From Elysia crispata (Eukaryota; Mollusca; Gastropoda; Plakobranchidae), in contig JAWDGP010006834.1 in NCBI GenBank assembly GCA_033675545.1, positions 1,372,001-1,436,000 on the forward strand: DNA of 64,000 bases. Direction: 5' to 3'. The notes under the pieces are model-generated. The model was not told the DNA's origin. It was given only the letters and a program-made list of their open reading frames with translations, and did no database searches. Shown here piece after piece: positions 1 through 13,462 of this stretch. Position 1 is the stretch's first letter, and each line of letters begins with the position of its first letter. The translations under genes and the position numbers were made by a program.

Positions 1-2470
1 CCCGGTAAAGAAATCCTGACTATTCGTTCCTCTGTTTTTTTTCCTGTTCAGAGCAGCAGTGATGACAACCGGTGAAAGTCGTGACAGTTTCATCCAAATT
101 ATCAGTTGCCAACAATTGACAGATTTATCACTCAATTATATCGAAATTTTTGCATGCTGACCGTCATGAAAAACTTGCCTTTTACATGAGTGACTGTCTC
201 TTAAATTGCCCTCCCAACAGCTTCTCGATTTTTCCGCAGGTAAAATACTACACTGGGACATAAGCGACCAAAAGAGTCAAAGTTTAAACCGAACAGACCA
301 CCTGCCGACACCTCGTGTTTGTTATTCGTCGAGCGGCTTGCTTAACACCTAAAAATAAATAGCCATATTGAGGCATTCATAAATATGTGGGCCGAGGAAT
401 CTTACGATGCATAGTAGCGCATGCCAAATGCATTACCTTGTCAGCAAGGTTAACGTTTATTTAAACTGATCTTCCTATAAAAAAAAAAAAAAAGAGAATC
501 GAGGACGGAAAAAAGGTTATTCCGAATCACTGAGCATACGATATAACATGAAAACCCAAACATCAGTTTATCCGAATTTTTAAATTAAAATAAACTTTAG
601 GAATTGCTATGGTGGATCAAGTTAAAAAATCACCTCTGTTCTGACATCAGACGCATGTGGGACGCGGCATTGAGTTTTCTCTTTTAAATCACACAGTGTT
701 GCGGCCTGGATCACTAAAAAGACAACCCCATTGACTTGTCAATCGGTGGTCTGCGATCAATTAGGTCGCGCAGTTGTCGGTTTTTAGCAAGGAAATGAAA
801 TGTGTCACATGATTCACGGAATAAATGTCACATGTGACGGAAAATCACGGTGTATCCGTTTGTTTCTTTCCTATTTTACGTCCAGATTTCTATGTTTTCA
901 ATGTTAACTTTCAAAATATCAAATAATTCCGCGTCGAATTGGTGTGATTGGGTTTCCACTAGCAGCTATTCATTATCTGCGGAACGGTGATTGCCACAGG
1001 GTAAAGAAATAACTGTAGTGTGATGCTTCTGTTCCTTCTTAACAACCGGAAGGCAATAAACGGACAGGTTTAATCATCCTCTTTGATATACCGCAGCTAT
1101 TGATATCACTGTAAGAGCATTATGTCATGTCTTTATTTTTTGACACCCTTAGAACAATAATCTTCTTAAGGACATTTAATTAATGTTTTTTGTCTCATTC
1201 TGCATGCGTATCGATCGCTCTTCAGCACTCGGCTGGTCTGCTAGACTTTCGCTAAATAACATCGCTTGATTGAACAAAGCGAAATCAAAGGGAAAACAAA
1301 TTCACAAACTCATCACGATAGGCGAGGCAGGTGCAATCAGGGACGTTTTCCTACTCATGTTTGATCTCGCCAGGAGAGAGGGAGGAGACTGGCTCTCCTC
1401 TTCCAGTCTTCTAACCCTCCCAAAAGGTTTTTTAAACTACAATCACAGCCGAACGAACAAATTAACAACCACAGAAAAAAAACCAAAACAATATTAATAC
1501 TGCCATTTTCGCCAGTTCTGGACTTAAAATAATACCAATTTTGCGATCGAGAACACAGATGAGAGAACGGAGAACACCAAGTGTCCGAACTGCAACGCTA
1601 ATTCACGTTTCTATTTTTATTTTCACTTTGTTATTCATTTATTTATTTTTGGCCACCTCGTTATAAATTATACCCCAGAGAACGCAATGTGGAGGCCAGA
1701 GGAATACTAAAAGAAAATGGAACATAATAAGCACGCCTGGAGGCACGTCAGCCTCCGGAGACGACGTCGCTCTCGAGTCGACTCCGTGTACCCTCTGGCA
1801 AGGTAAATCCGAAATAGCTTCTAAATACGTAAACCGTGGCATTATAAAGAGCTGTTCAGTCTGAAAAGGGATTAGTATGCGAATCAAAATAATTAGTCTT
1901 CAATGCAGAGACAAAAAAAAACAACAAAAACCCAGGCGTCATTATGAACATCGTGTTGACAGGCGTATTGTGCGTCATGTTTAAAAGTGAAAACTAAATA
2001 AATACGCAGAGCAGCGGGGCTGTAGTTCGAACGAGTAATAAAATATCGATTCGGTTCCCGACAGAGCTAGAGAGCTCGCAAGAGGAGGAGATTCTCGGCC
2101 TCGCTGGCACGAGTCGGTGCAACCAAGAGATCTACACAAATTTAGATCAGCATATTAAATTGTTAATTTGTTTGTTGGTTTGCTTTATTTTTTTCCCCTT
2201 TAAGATATCCACGAATAATTTGTCCTTATTTATGATTTTCAGGTTGCTCAGCACGTGCTCAGCCTGTAAAAGTTGCGAAATGGCCATGTAAATATTTTAA
2301 AAGGAAAAAATAAAATAAAAAGTCAAATCTTTATTTTGAAATTTTCCAAAACAGAATTCATTGTCCGAAGTTGTTTATTTCAAGAAGAGTGGCGTTGATG
2401 CATCTGGATTACCTCATAAAACCATGAATCTCAATGAGAAGTTTGTGAAAATAAGAAAGACGACAAATAA
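1..2470. other. Intronic DNA without a recognisable gene
   Basis: By position this is the left part of ZDHHC intron 2, since the next exon of that minus-strand gene should lie beyond base 1. Open frames at 1270-1497 (+) and 1639-1887 (-) match no family I know and have no splice context. I looked for the expected next ZDHHC exon (a segment leading to the Cys-rich DHHC domain) and did not find it. Confidence 0.5.
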
Positions 2471-2472
2471 AA

Positions 2473-2735
<263 letters not shown>

Positions 2736-3267
2736 CCGATTTAAGCTTTCTCTTTTTCTTCCAAGGTTATATCTATATCATAAAAGGCAACTTCGATTTC
2801 CTTCTCCACTATCTCCTCCAAAACAACTCAATGTACAGTGTTTTACTGAAATTTTAACTGCCAAGACAAAAAAAAAAAGAAAGAAAAGTTTTGGAATGAG
2901 ATTAAAAAATGCTCTTCACAGTTAAGTTCAATATATTTTGATTGTAATTATTTCATCAAAATTAATTGGCATGATTGTTATGATGAACCAAATGCCACTA
3001 TAAAGACTGTTCTGAGCAGTTAACACTTTTCTAAGTGGATAACGTCTTTACAACAAATTATGCTTATAAATTAATTATAAGCATGTGATTTTACTTACAG
3101 GAGTGAAATATTGTACAAATTTAAAAATTGGATTTTGACTTACTCCAGAATGGAAAACATGATGTTCTGTACAGGAAAGTAGTAGTGATTTGATGGGCCA
3201 CATTTTAAGATTTTTTTTTTCCCTTCCGTAGCGGCTGTTGCGAATGTAAACACCACTTCTGCTTCTT

Positions 3268-4262
3268 TTGCACGGGTTTCATACTTCTATACTATTTTAT
3301 ATCTAAGATATCGACCAGATCCACTAATTGCCAACAAGGAACCGTAGAAACGTTCAAGTTAAACCATTTTATTAACTTGCCACTCTTAATTTGTCTTGCA
3401 TGAGTTAAGCAGATTGTGATTAGATCTAGATAATTATAAGCTTTGGCAATGCAGGATAAACCAATAATTTTTTTTTATAAAATCCTGGGCCTTCAATTTT
3501 TTTTCTGGAATATTGTCTCAACATATTCACGTTTTTCCTTCGCTTTGTCTTGGAGAACACTTTTTCACCACATCAGGTCGAGCACTACATTACATCGGTA
3601 ATGGGTCATAAGCACGACATTAGGGTCTCGGTGAGAGATAACCTGAAAAGAGGGCTGCTTCAGACTGCACCCAAATTTAGTTTATTTTTTTAGCTTGAGA
3701 TCTGTCCTTCACTTAAAGAATGTCTACATGACAATGTGAGAAGAATTCAATTCAACGTCCCAAAATTTCTATATATTTTAAAACTGTACTAAGAGAGGCT
3801 CTGGAGGAGATAAATCTGTAATTATTCTGAAGTTTGCTTTTCTTTAATGTAGCTGAATGGCTCTGAAGGAGATATATCTGTTATTATTGTGAAGTATGCT
3901 TTTCTTTAATTTAGTTGAATGGCGCTGGACGAAATAATCTGTAATTGTTTTAAAATTTCCTTTTCTTATAATTTTTAGAGTCTTCATTTAAAGGATGTCT
4001 TCATGACAACGTGAGATGAAACCCAAAGTCTCAAGGTTCTAAATATTTCAAAGTACGAGGGCTCTGGAGGAGATATATTTGTTGTCCAATTTCCTTGTCT
4101 TTCTTGTAATAGTTTTCCCCACCTGCTCATCGTTTCAGTGAATTATTTCGTATGGTTCTGGAGGATACAAGTCTGTAACTTTTATGAAGTTTGCATTTCT
4201 CCAATGTAGATAGTTATCTTCCCTACCTGTTCATTTGAACGGGCAATCATGTTTGTTTATTA
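3268..4262 (+). repeat. Dispersed repeat, copy 1, with internal units of about 62 bp
   Basis: The left part (3270-3425) and right part (about 4150-4250) closely match 16352-16712 in the same orientation; shared landmarks are TTTCATACTTCTATACT-like and CTAATTGCCAACAAGGAA-like strings. The middle carries repeated units starting near 3798, 3859 and 3921, with diverged ones near 4058 and 4152. Each begins with GGCTCTGGAGGAGATA or a variant and ends in a TTTGCTTTTCTTTAAT-like string. No coding capacity or terminal inverted repeat was seen, so the class is unknown. Confidence 0.75.
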
Positions 4263-4313
4263 TAAAGACCCACGTGAATTATTTCTTCCTACCCCAGACT
4301 GGATGATAAAGTT

Positions 4314-4314
<1 letters not shown>

Positions 4315-4409
<95 letters not shown>

Positions 4410-4450
4410 TGGTAGTGGTAGTGGTAGTGGTAGTGGTAGTAGTAGTAGTT

Positions 4451-4534
<84 letters not shown>
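4315..4534. repeat. (AGT)n microsatellite with a GGTAGT block
   Basis: About 220 bp of AGT triplets, with alternating GGT and AGT at about 4402-4440 and one TGT. The poly-Ser and poly-Thr frames over it are artefacts. Confidence 0.95.
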
Positions 4535-4651
4535 TAAATCGATGGTTCTAATCCAACCAATTCAAGCACTTTTCGGTCATATTCACTTACAGCCTTATCC
4601 TAACCACTGCTGAGCACTACCAAAAATTCTAGATCTTAAAATTCTTACTTG

Positions 4652-4652
4652 T

Positions 4653-4684
<32 letters not shown>

Positions 4685-4697
4685 TAGTAGTAGTAGA
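4652..4697. repeat. (AGC)n(AGT)n microsatellite
   Basis: Five to six AGC triplets followed by about ten AGT triplets. Confidence 0.9.
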
Positions 4698-5329
4698 ACT
4701 ACAAAGCAGTATTATTCGGTCGTGACATAAAGAATTTCTCTCCTTTTTGCGAAAATTCTTGGAGTAAAAATAAACGCAACTGCGATTTACATACAAACGG
4801 AATAAAATTAACCGAAGCCAGACAAAGCTAAGCTGTAAGGACTTAGTTGAAACATAACAAACCTAGCTCCTTGAAAGCTACATATTTTTATATTTTTGTA
4901 AATAAACGAAAAAGACAAATTGATTGACAAGGACACTTAAACGAAGTCTGCCGTAGGAACGAAAGCAAGTGAATAACTTAGCCTTTTATAAAAATTGCAC
5001 ATCATGAGTAGTAAAAATTTTACTTGCCTAATGCTTAGAAGAAGAAGAAAAAAATTCCAACGACTTTTTTTTCGGACAAAGCTGAGAGCTCAAGAAATTT
5101 AGCAGATTGCTATTAAAATAGTAATATTAAGAAATAATGCCGATGATTTTCGACTTGATTTACTGAGAGTGGGGAGCACTGGTTTTTAATGAAAATGGAG
5201 GTCTTAACTCCTACACAACCTTGAAGTTGAAGACAATAACGATACGGCGACGACAATAATTGTAGGAATGGATTTCATTTTAGCTAGCACGTGCTCGATG
5301 TCTAGCGCTGCGCTACTTATAGGGATTGT

Positions 5330-5392
5330 GGTGAAGAAGAAGAAGAAGAAGAAGAAGAAGAAGAAGAAGAAGAAGAAGAAGAAGAAGAAGAA

Positions 5393-5424
<32 letters not shown>

Positions 5425-5432
5425 AGAAAAGA
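5330..5432. repeat. (GAA)n microsatellite
   Basis: About 100 bp of GAA/AAG triplets with a few GAG changes near the right end. The poly-Lys frame is an artefact. The tract lies in ZDHHC intron 2, about 150 bp past exon 2. Confidence 0.95.
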
Positions 5433-5581
5433 AGAAGAAAAGCAATTAGAGCAAAAAGGAGGACTACAGCTTAAATATTAAAATCAACACCTGTTGCGAT
5501 AACAATATCACCATCAAGGGCGTTGCTTAGAAGTGTATCCCACTGGCGCTGAAGAGGGAGTTAATCTTATTAGTAACTGAC

Positions 5582-5742
5582 CGTTCTGACGCTCCATCTC
5601 TGCAGCCTCTTCGGCGGAAGCCCTGGGGATGACGCCTGGATCGCTGAAACTCGTCCTGAACAGGGTGGCCATCACGAAGATGAAGAGCGCGCCTCCTATT
5701 GCTGGGATGGCCGGGGTCACATGCTCTGCTAAGTACCGACAA
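5582..5742 (-). CDS. ZDHHC14: ZDHHC14-like, coding exon 2
   Basis: The acceptor is TGCAG before 5742. The exon reads [17 protein letters not shown], a second membrane segment ([11 protein letters not shown]), then [19 protein letters not shown] and MERQN. It ends in phase 1 at the donor GTCAGT, a weaker donor than usual. The 161 nt keep the frame with exon 1. The next exon lies outside the window. Confidence 0.88.
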
Positions 5743-8700
5743 CTGCACCAGGGAGAGAGAAGAGGGGCAAGGGAAGGGGAGCAGGAGATCGAAATGAGTG
5801 CAAAGTTTTTAGAAAGCAATAAATTGTGTTAAGAGTAAGAAAGATATACAATATAAGAACTAGAGAGGTCGGTTTCTACCGCTTGACATTGAAGAAATGT
5901 AATGAGATTTTCATTTCATTCAGACATGAATTTTCTTCTCTTTGAGGGTTAGCACTAACGTATTCTTGGTATCTTTGGGTAAAAATACGAAGCTAAAAGT
6001 AAGCGAACGAATAAAGTAAAGGCAAAATTTCGCAACTGGGTCTAAAGTCTAAGGAATGGTTGACTGTGCTGGCTTCAAACGCTGACTAAGTAATGATATG
6101 TGTCTAATTCCAAAAACGTAATGGATATGAAATGTTAAAACCCCTTGCTTTGCGCCCTGTTTACATCTGTGGCGGGGTAACGGTACAAAAACGCCTACTT
6201 GATAATAGCAAAATGCCTCAGATGATTTGCAACTGTAACATGAGAGTAAAATAAGTCAAGGCTTATGTCATTTATCTCGATTAAAACTGTGGCATAAAAA
6301 AAAACAACATAAATTGAGACGAATAACAATAGAAAAAAGTAGCATTTTCTCAGCACTCTCATTGTTAGACCTAGCGAAATTGTAGATCATAATTTAACCT
6401 TAAAAGATTTTTTAATAACTGCATCCAATTCTAACAGATTATGAGCACTAACCTAACTTGTCGATACGCGTATTAAGAATACTTTATGTTCAATTTATGT
6501 ATATTTTGAGGTACTTTTCAACATTAAGGGCATCTGCTCCTAAATACAGCCATTTTTTTTAAATAAGAATAAAATCTTAGTTTAACCCCTTAGATATGTT
6601 TGTTAGGTCACTATTAGATGAAAAAAAATGTAAAAAAAATTTTTTACAAAAAAATTGAATAATCTGGCGGCCATATTGGATTTTTCAACAGTATTTAGTT
6701 TTTTCACTAAGGCTTTTTTGTTTATGAACCAAATTACCTGAAACTTGCTGTACGTAAACCTGACATTATTACACATGTTTGTATAGAAGGATTAGTAGAT
6801 TGATCAAATATAGCAGATTTTGTGGTGTTGTATAAGTTAGCGATTGTAGAAATATTGGAAAATAACAAAATGATACCTCAATATTTCATGACAAAACAAA
6901 CTTAGAGAAATATCCTTCTATACAAAGTTTTATTTAGTAATAAGCTTTCTACACCTCAAATTTCAGCTGAATCAAATGAAAAACAAAAAAGTTATAGGCA
7001 TTTATGTATCCAAAATATACGTTTTGAGAAAACGGCCGATAAAGATTGACGAAGGCTAAATCAAGGAGAAACTTTACTGAAGTTGGGGAAATTCTCAAAA
7101 AAAATGTTTCTAACTCCAATTCCAACTTCAAAGAACAACAAATGCAAGAAATATATTTCACTTATGCTTTAGTGTTTTCATAACAACAACAAAACTGAGC
7201 TGGTACCTCTCAAAACATCCCTGCGCCATACGTTGGTCCTGCTGTTTCTGTTTCTGAACTCCACCAGGTCTTTACTGTCTCATTGCACTCTATACATTCT
7301 ACTGCTAACTGAACAGCAAGTCCCCTAGCTTCCTTTACAATCGTATTCAAAGTTCCATTTCCTAAACACTGGGGGCAAGGGAAGCTGGCTATAAGGCTAA
7401 CCACTTGAGATAAATCTGCAAGCATTCTTCCATTGCTAAATTCTACGTGACCTTCTTCCATATACATAATCATTTTCTTGTTTCTTCTTAGATCTAGTCA
7501 GAGATTCATTTGTGGCCAGATCAGGAACTTCTTGCAATCTTGGCAAAGTAATATCCACCTCAATTTCACTCCCTTCATCATCACCCGATTCATTGTCAGG
7601 GTCACTTACATTTTTATTGACACTATTATTGGAACTAGATCTAGCTCTGGATGTGGAGAGCTGAGCATGCTCTCCTAAGTCTATGGGTCTAGATCTAGAT
7701 CTATTTCTTCTCGGCGTGGATGTAATTACAGTTGGTTGAGATCTACCATTGTCTTGACCTAAATCTAGATCTACAACTCTATCCTGATCGTCTGAATCAT
7801 CTACCGGTAACTCTAGGTCTATATTTTGATCCAACTCATTCATCGATTCAGTAAGTTCCTCACCCTTTCTTTTTTTTTGACTCTCTCGCTTTAGCGATAT
7901 GTAAAACTCTCTTTGTCATCTTTTTGCGTGGCATTATGAAACAATTATCAAAGTATATCTTATCTAGAAATATGGATTTCAATCGCACAAAAAAGAACGC
8001 GTGTATTATACTTTCAAGTTCTCAGCTGATAAGTTGTTTACACTGGTTACCACCGGAAATTCAATGATTCAGCCAATCATTTTGCGAGAACAAACTGACC
8101 CAAAGGTCAGAGCATCATATATGGCATATGAACCCAGCACAGTCATGACCCTAAACGTCATCACTCCATATATGGTAGTGATCCAAAGAAAACAGGGTCT
8201 ACAAATAGTATTATAGGGTTTACCGGTAAAAACCAATGAATTTCATTCATATTTAGATGAAGAGTTCCGATCTTGACGATTACAACGATATATAACTCGA
8301 TATAGTTAGTAGAAGCGTAGGCCTAGTTACTAAGTTGTTTATTGTGGTCAAATGGAGTGTCAACCATAAAATGAACACATTTTGGGGTGCGAGGTAATGT
8401 CCAAAAATGTGAAATAAGATAAATTTATAGCTGCTTTCAAGCTATTTTGATTATGTTTCTTTATTCTTGAATAATTAGAGAAGGCAAAGAGACCATTTAT
8501 GTGAGAGGTGAAAATTATCGATATTTACCCGCAGATGCCCTTAAATTAGCGCTTATAAATCCAATCCTTAAACTTTTTTTTTTCTGCAGAAATGCAAACC
8601 GACAAGAAAGACAGAAATAAATGAAATATGTGAAGTTACTGAATCAAATCTCATACCTGAGCCTAGAAATGACAAGGATCTTTGTAAATACTATGGTGAA

Positions 8701-10242
8701 TATTTTCTTAATACAAAAGTCATTGCAATTACTAACGTAACTGTAGCAGTGCTAATAATCCTTAGTTGAGCTGTCCTTTGTGAAAGAGTGTGCAAGTAAA
8801 AGTATTGAGTTTGCACAAAGGAAGGGCCCCAGCCGGAAGGGGACCAAGAAATGGCAAATTTTACAGCCTAAGGTATTAAGCAGAAATCTCTGAATTCTAC
8901 GGATTTGTCAATTTACAAATTTTGCTTTGGTTCTAGGGTATGCAAGGAAATCCTGAAAAAGTATTTCATTAGCCATGTATTACACTTACTCTTATACGTA
9001 TCTCATTCCATTTGACCAACACATTGTGCCACCGAAACAAACCCTTTAAAAACAAGGTATTAATTTCAGATACTAAAAAATATATGAACTACGGCTACTG
9101 TTAAAAAAGTCTATAGCATTGACAATCTGTCGTCTGCTAAAGCTGTTGAAAAATTATCCATATAGCTGAATCACATTCATAGAGAAAGTCCGTTCATATA
9201 ACACCCTTCACGTATTCGAAAACCAAGGTCGGTGTTGGAGTTTCAAGTTTCAACTCCGCATTACAAGGAACGGGAAATGTTAAATTTGCACAATCATGGC
9301 CCGAGATCATTCAGAAATTTAACGTCTCCTAAGTTTCCCGAAGATGGCCGGAGATCCCTGCTGTCGACGAGCTTTTCTCATAAAAGGATAAAATGGCATA
9401 CAAGACAAGCAATACTCAGTACAAACCATACGTATGAACTGCTGGACAAGATTATAAGTGCGGAATCTACTGAATCCTAGGAGGTCTTAAAAGAGGATAC
9501 CATCTAAACTTAACACTTATGTCTACTCTTCATTTGAAAATACTGTATTGAAGGCCTGGAGAAGACTTAAGGACAAGTCTGTTTACATTTTGGGCTGTTT
9601 GGCTTGCGGTAAGACCACCTGAATTGGAACCGGTGAGATCTTATGGGAGGTTTATCAAACGAAGTGTAAACAAATCTTTGCACAAGTATTATGTTTACCT
9701 GATTCTCTTATCTTTATGCGCATAGTTAGACCAGAATGAAACTGAGAACTTAGAGAGGAAGCCTTTAAACAGTGTTAAATGTAAGTGTTCAAGTTCGGGT
9801 ATTCAACGTGCACAAAAAGCGCATGAGTTAGGACATTTTTTTTTCTTTTTATAGAAAATAGTTCTTTCAAATACTTCTAAAGCTATCCCACTGGTTTGAG
9901 CAGTACAGTTGAGTTTTTGATGGTGAAAGTAAAAGAGAAGACAGCAGTATATTATGACGGTGAACATCAAAGATGCTGTTAATTACAAAGACCAGCAGCA
10001 ACATGAATGTGAAAAATTGAAGCGTTCAATTATCATATAGTTATAATTTATGATGTTTATCAAACTTGTTATCTTAAATATGTCGAATGTAATTATTTAA
10101 GCGACGTAAAATAGGGTGGAATAGATTTTTTATCTGTCGCAGAAACTTTTTTGAAAGTTTATACACATATTCCTTCCTTCATAATAACACTGGATTTGTA
10201 TTGATCTATAAATCGATGATCCCAAGGAGAGGCTTGAAGAAC

Positions 10243-10332
<90 letters not shown>

Positions 10333-13300
10333 AGGCGATCCTCAATTTAGTTTCAGTTCAAGAACTAACATTTGTCGATTTATTCGAAAACTGCTCTACG
10401 CGTTACAACTCAGTTTATTGAATGTTGTATTAAGATTTAAGAAACTTGATAATAGTTTTGAAGAAAACAAAATTATTTGATAATTTTACAGAATCTCATG
10501 TCATGTTGATTTTTACATTTAAAAATCAAGATGAAGTTAGACACATATACCTAAATTAAAAAAAAAAAAATCACTGAAGATTAATAATTGCAAACGAGGA
10601 GCACAAAGCCAAGGCTGCAGGCTAAAAAAAAAAAAAAAAAGAAACAGTGGATCTGTTTAAAGTATGGGTGTCCAACTTTTAAAAACTTGATAACGTGTGA
10701 TCAAAAAATGATAAATCTCAAGCTCAGAAATCAACTCACTATAAAATTCAATATAATAAAATTGACCTGTGACTTACTTGTGAAGAGTCAGCATAGCTAG
10801 AAAAACGACGTGAGAGAGAAAGGGATTTTTTTCCCTTTTTTTTTTTTTTTTTTTTTTGGGGGGGGGGGGGGGCCCCCTGGAGGAGAGGAGTGATAACGGA
10901 TCTAATTCGTTAGATCGGGAGCGGACACGGTGGGTGATTTTTGACGTGCACACCAAGCTTGCTCACGTCTTTTCAAGTTTCGAACACTACCTCCAAAGCC
11001 CATCTCTCGCTTCAGGTTTCTCACTTTATCACCTTCGTCCACAGTCACACAAATAGAATGAGCTTCCTCTGGAGGACCCGCTCCATTCAGACAAGAATCG
11101 ACCCAGAAGGAGAGGGCGGTCGCTGAGTCATCACTGTCATGCGAAATTGGTTTTATTGACTGAATGTGGGCGTAGCAGCACTGATAATTATAATAGAATA
11201 AAAATAAGAGAAGATCGCAATGAGAACCAAAGTTGAGATCTTACTGCAAGCAGAAGTCCCCTTGTGCGCATGCATGCAGTAGCTTATGACTTCAAACAAT
11301 GCAAATTGCCTGACGTGATACTGTATCTATGAGGTCCATGTCGATGCCGTCGGTTTAAATTTTTTTTTTTTTAAATGAGCCGACCAAGGAAAGCGGCTGT
11401 TGACGACTGACATCACGGGTCTATATGAAGAGTCTTATACGAGAACCTTTGAGGTAGCCCGCAATGACATTCATCGATTCCCAACATGACGTATTAAAAA
11501 TCAGAGGGGGGAAACAGATCGATAGTTTTAGTAGTTAGTTCAGAGCATTACTATCACACCCGTGGTTTTGAAGTAGGCTGGTACTAAAGAGTTTCTATGG
11601 CGGAAGTGTGTACGCTCTGGTTTAAAGTAAATATAAAACAAACAAAAATCGTAATTTCAACTTAGAGCAGTGGTGAGCATAGCGGCTGGTCTAAGAGACA
11701 CGCGACATTGCTTTACGGCACATTCGTTTCTATCGTAAGATGTCTTTAGACTTTTTACACCTCTATTAGACTGAGAAAGGCTGATCTGGCGAGGAACATC
11801 AACAGTCGTCGGAATTGAGTTTTGACAGGCGAGTTATGTTAAAATTATATTACCTTTAGACAAACTGAAAAAAATAGATGCAACACGTCTCGAACAAGTA
11901 TTGTTATCGTGAAAGATTAAGTCACTTTGAAAAAATGTGCGCTGTAATGACAAGATTCAGACTACTTTAAATCGGCCCCAATAAAGCATAATCCTTAGAC
12001 AGCCTAGATGAAGCTGAATAGCTGAAACCATAAACCTCAGCAGTCAGTTGTCTGGGTTTCGAACCTGCGTTAATTGGTCCGTGCACATCTAAAAACAGGA
12101 TCTTTATCCTGGCGCTCTTCCAACAGATAGAAAGACCGCCGTCCACGACATAAAACTGGTGGCTGTGGAGTTAGAGCGTGATATGCGCAAAGGCCCTCGC
12201 GGATTCTTGCCCCACAACGTCAGTAAGTGAGTTTAGGGTCTCATCTGTTCAATTTTGCCCTGTTCGACTTGGGCTATAATTGTATGCAAATAAGGCCTTA
12301 AATCACAATGCCATGGACGGGCTGTATCAAACAATACCACGGCATATTAAATCAGACCATTTGAATATTCTGCAGGAGTCAAAACAAAAGGAAATCGCAA
12401 CAAATTTATTTTCATAATAACCGAGGCTGCCATAGAAGTGCATGAACTTAAAAATACCGTGCGGCTTTACTTGAACACAGCATTGACACAAATCCTTTGT
12501 GCTACCTAGATACAGTGTCGCACTAACATCGTTTGGTCCCATTTAAACTTCTTGGCCGTTGTAATAAAATTTTCAGAACCGGTAACATGTCGGAAAATCT
12601 GCGTAAACACTTGTAATAGCGTGAATTCAACATTTCATTTTTCCCCTGTGGGTCTAGAAGATGAAAATAATCAAAATATGCAAGGACCCTAAACTATTTA
12701 ACAGAACTACTCCTAAATGTTAATGCATTATGACGAAATCTCACAAGGGCTGTTACGGCACACACAAAAAAAAAAAAAAACAATAAAAAGTTAATATACT
12801 ACTCATAGCCCATAATATATCAATTTAGGATTTTATTGAAGTTATATTGCGATTGTTTGAAACGGGTTGAGCTCTTCATCTATTTTTTTTAATCATATCG
12901 AAAACAGTGCACGAAAAAAATTTAAATATGATATGAGCATCTACAGATTTATAATAAAGCCCGTCCGCTGAAACTGTAACAAAACTGTGCATTCCCGTGG
13001 AGATACGAGATAAACTTATCACATAAGCACTATCCCGCGCGGTATCTATCGCCTTAGAACAAATTGACTGCGCACAATTTAAATCGGGCGATAATACAAA
13101 CTGTGTTACTACACGAGACTTGAGACAGTTTGGGCATCATATAATTGGCTTTACATGCCAGATCTTAAATAACTAAGCATTATCGATATGTATTGGAAAC
13201 TCTGGCGTAAGATTACAAATGAAAAAAAAAGTGGGCGGGGGCTGGGGATGGAGCAAAGGAGAAAAATTGTCACCAACGGGAAGGTGGTGGTTGTCCTTGC

Positions 13301-13389
13301 ACGATAAGCAAAATACGAGAGGACGAGAAGGCCGTTAATTAATTATATTGAAGATGATGTTTATAACCCAAATCTTTCAAAAGGAAGAG

Positions 13390-13462
<73 letters not shown>

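Noticed and set aside
4249..4569. Open frames of poly-Ser and poly-Thr on the two strands
   Set aside because: Pure (AGT)n microsatellite; the frames are open only because the triplet repeat has no stop in those phases.
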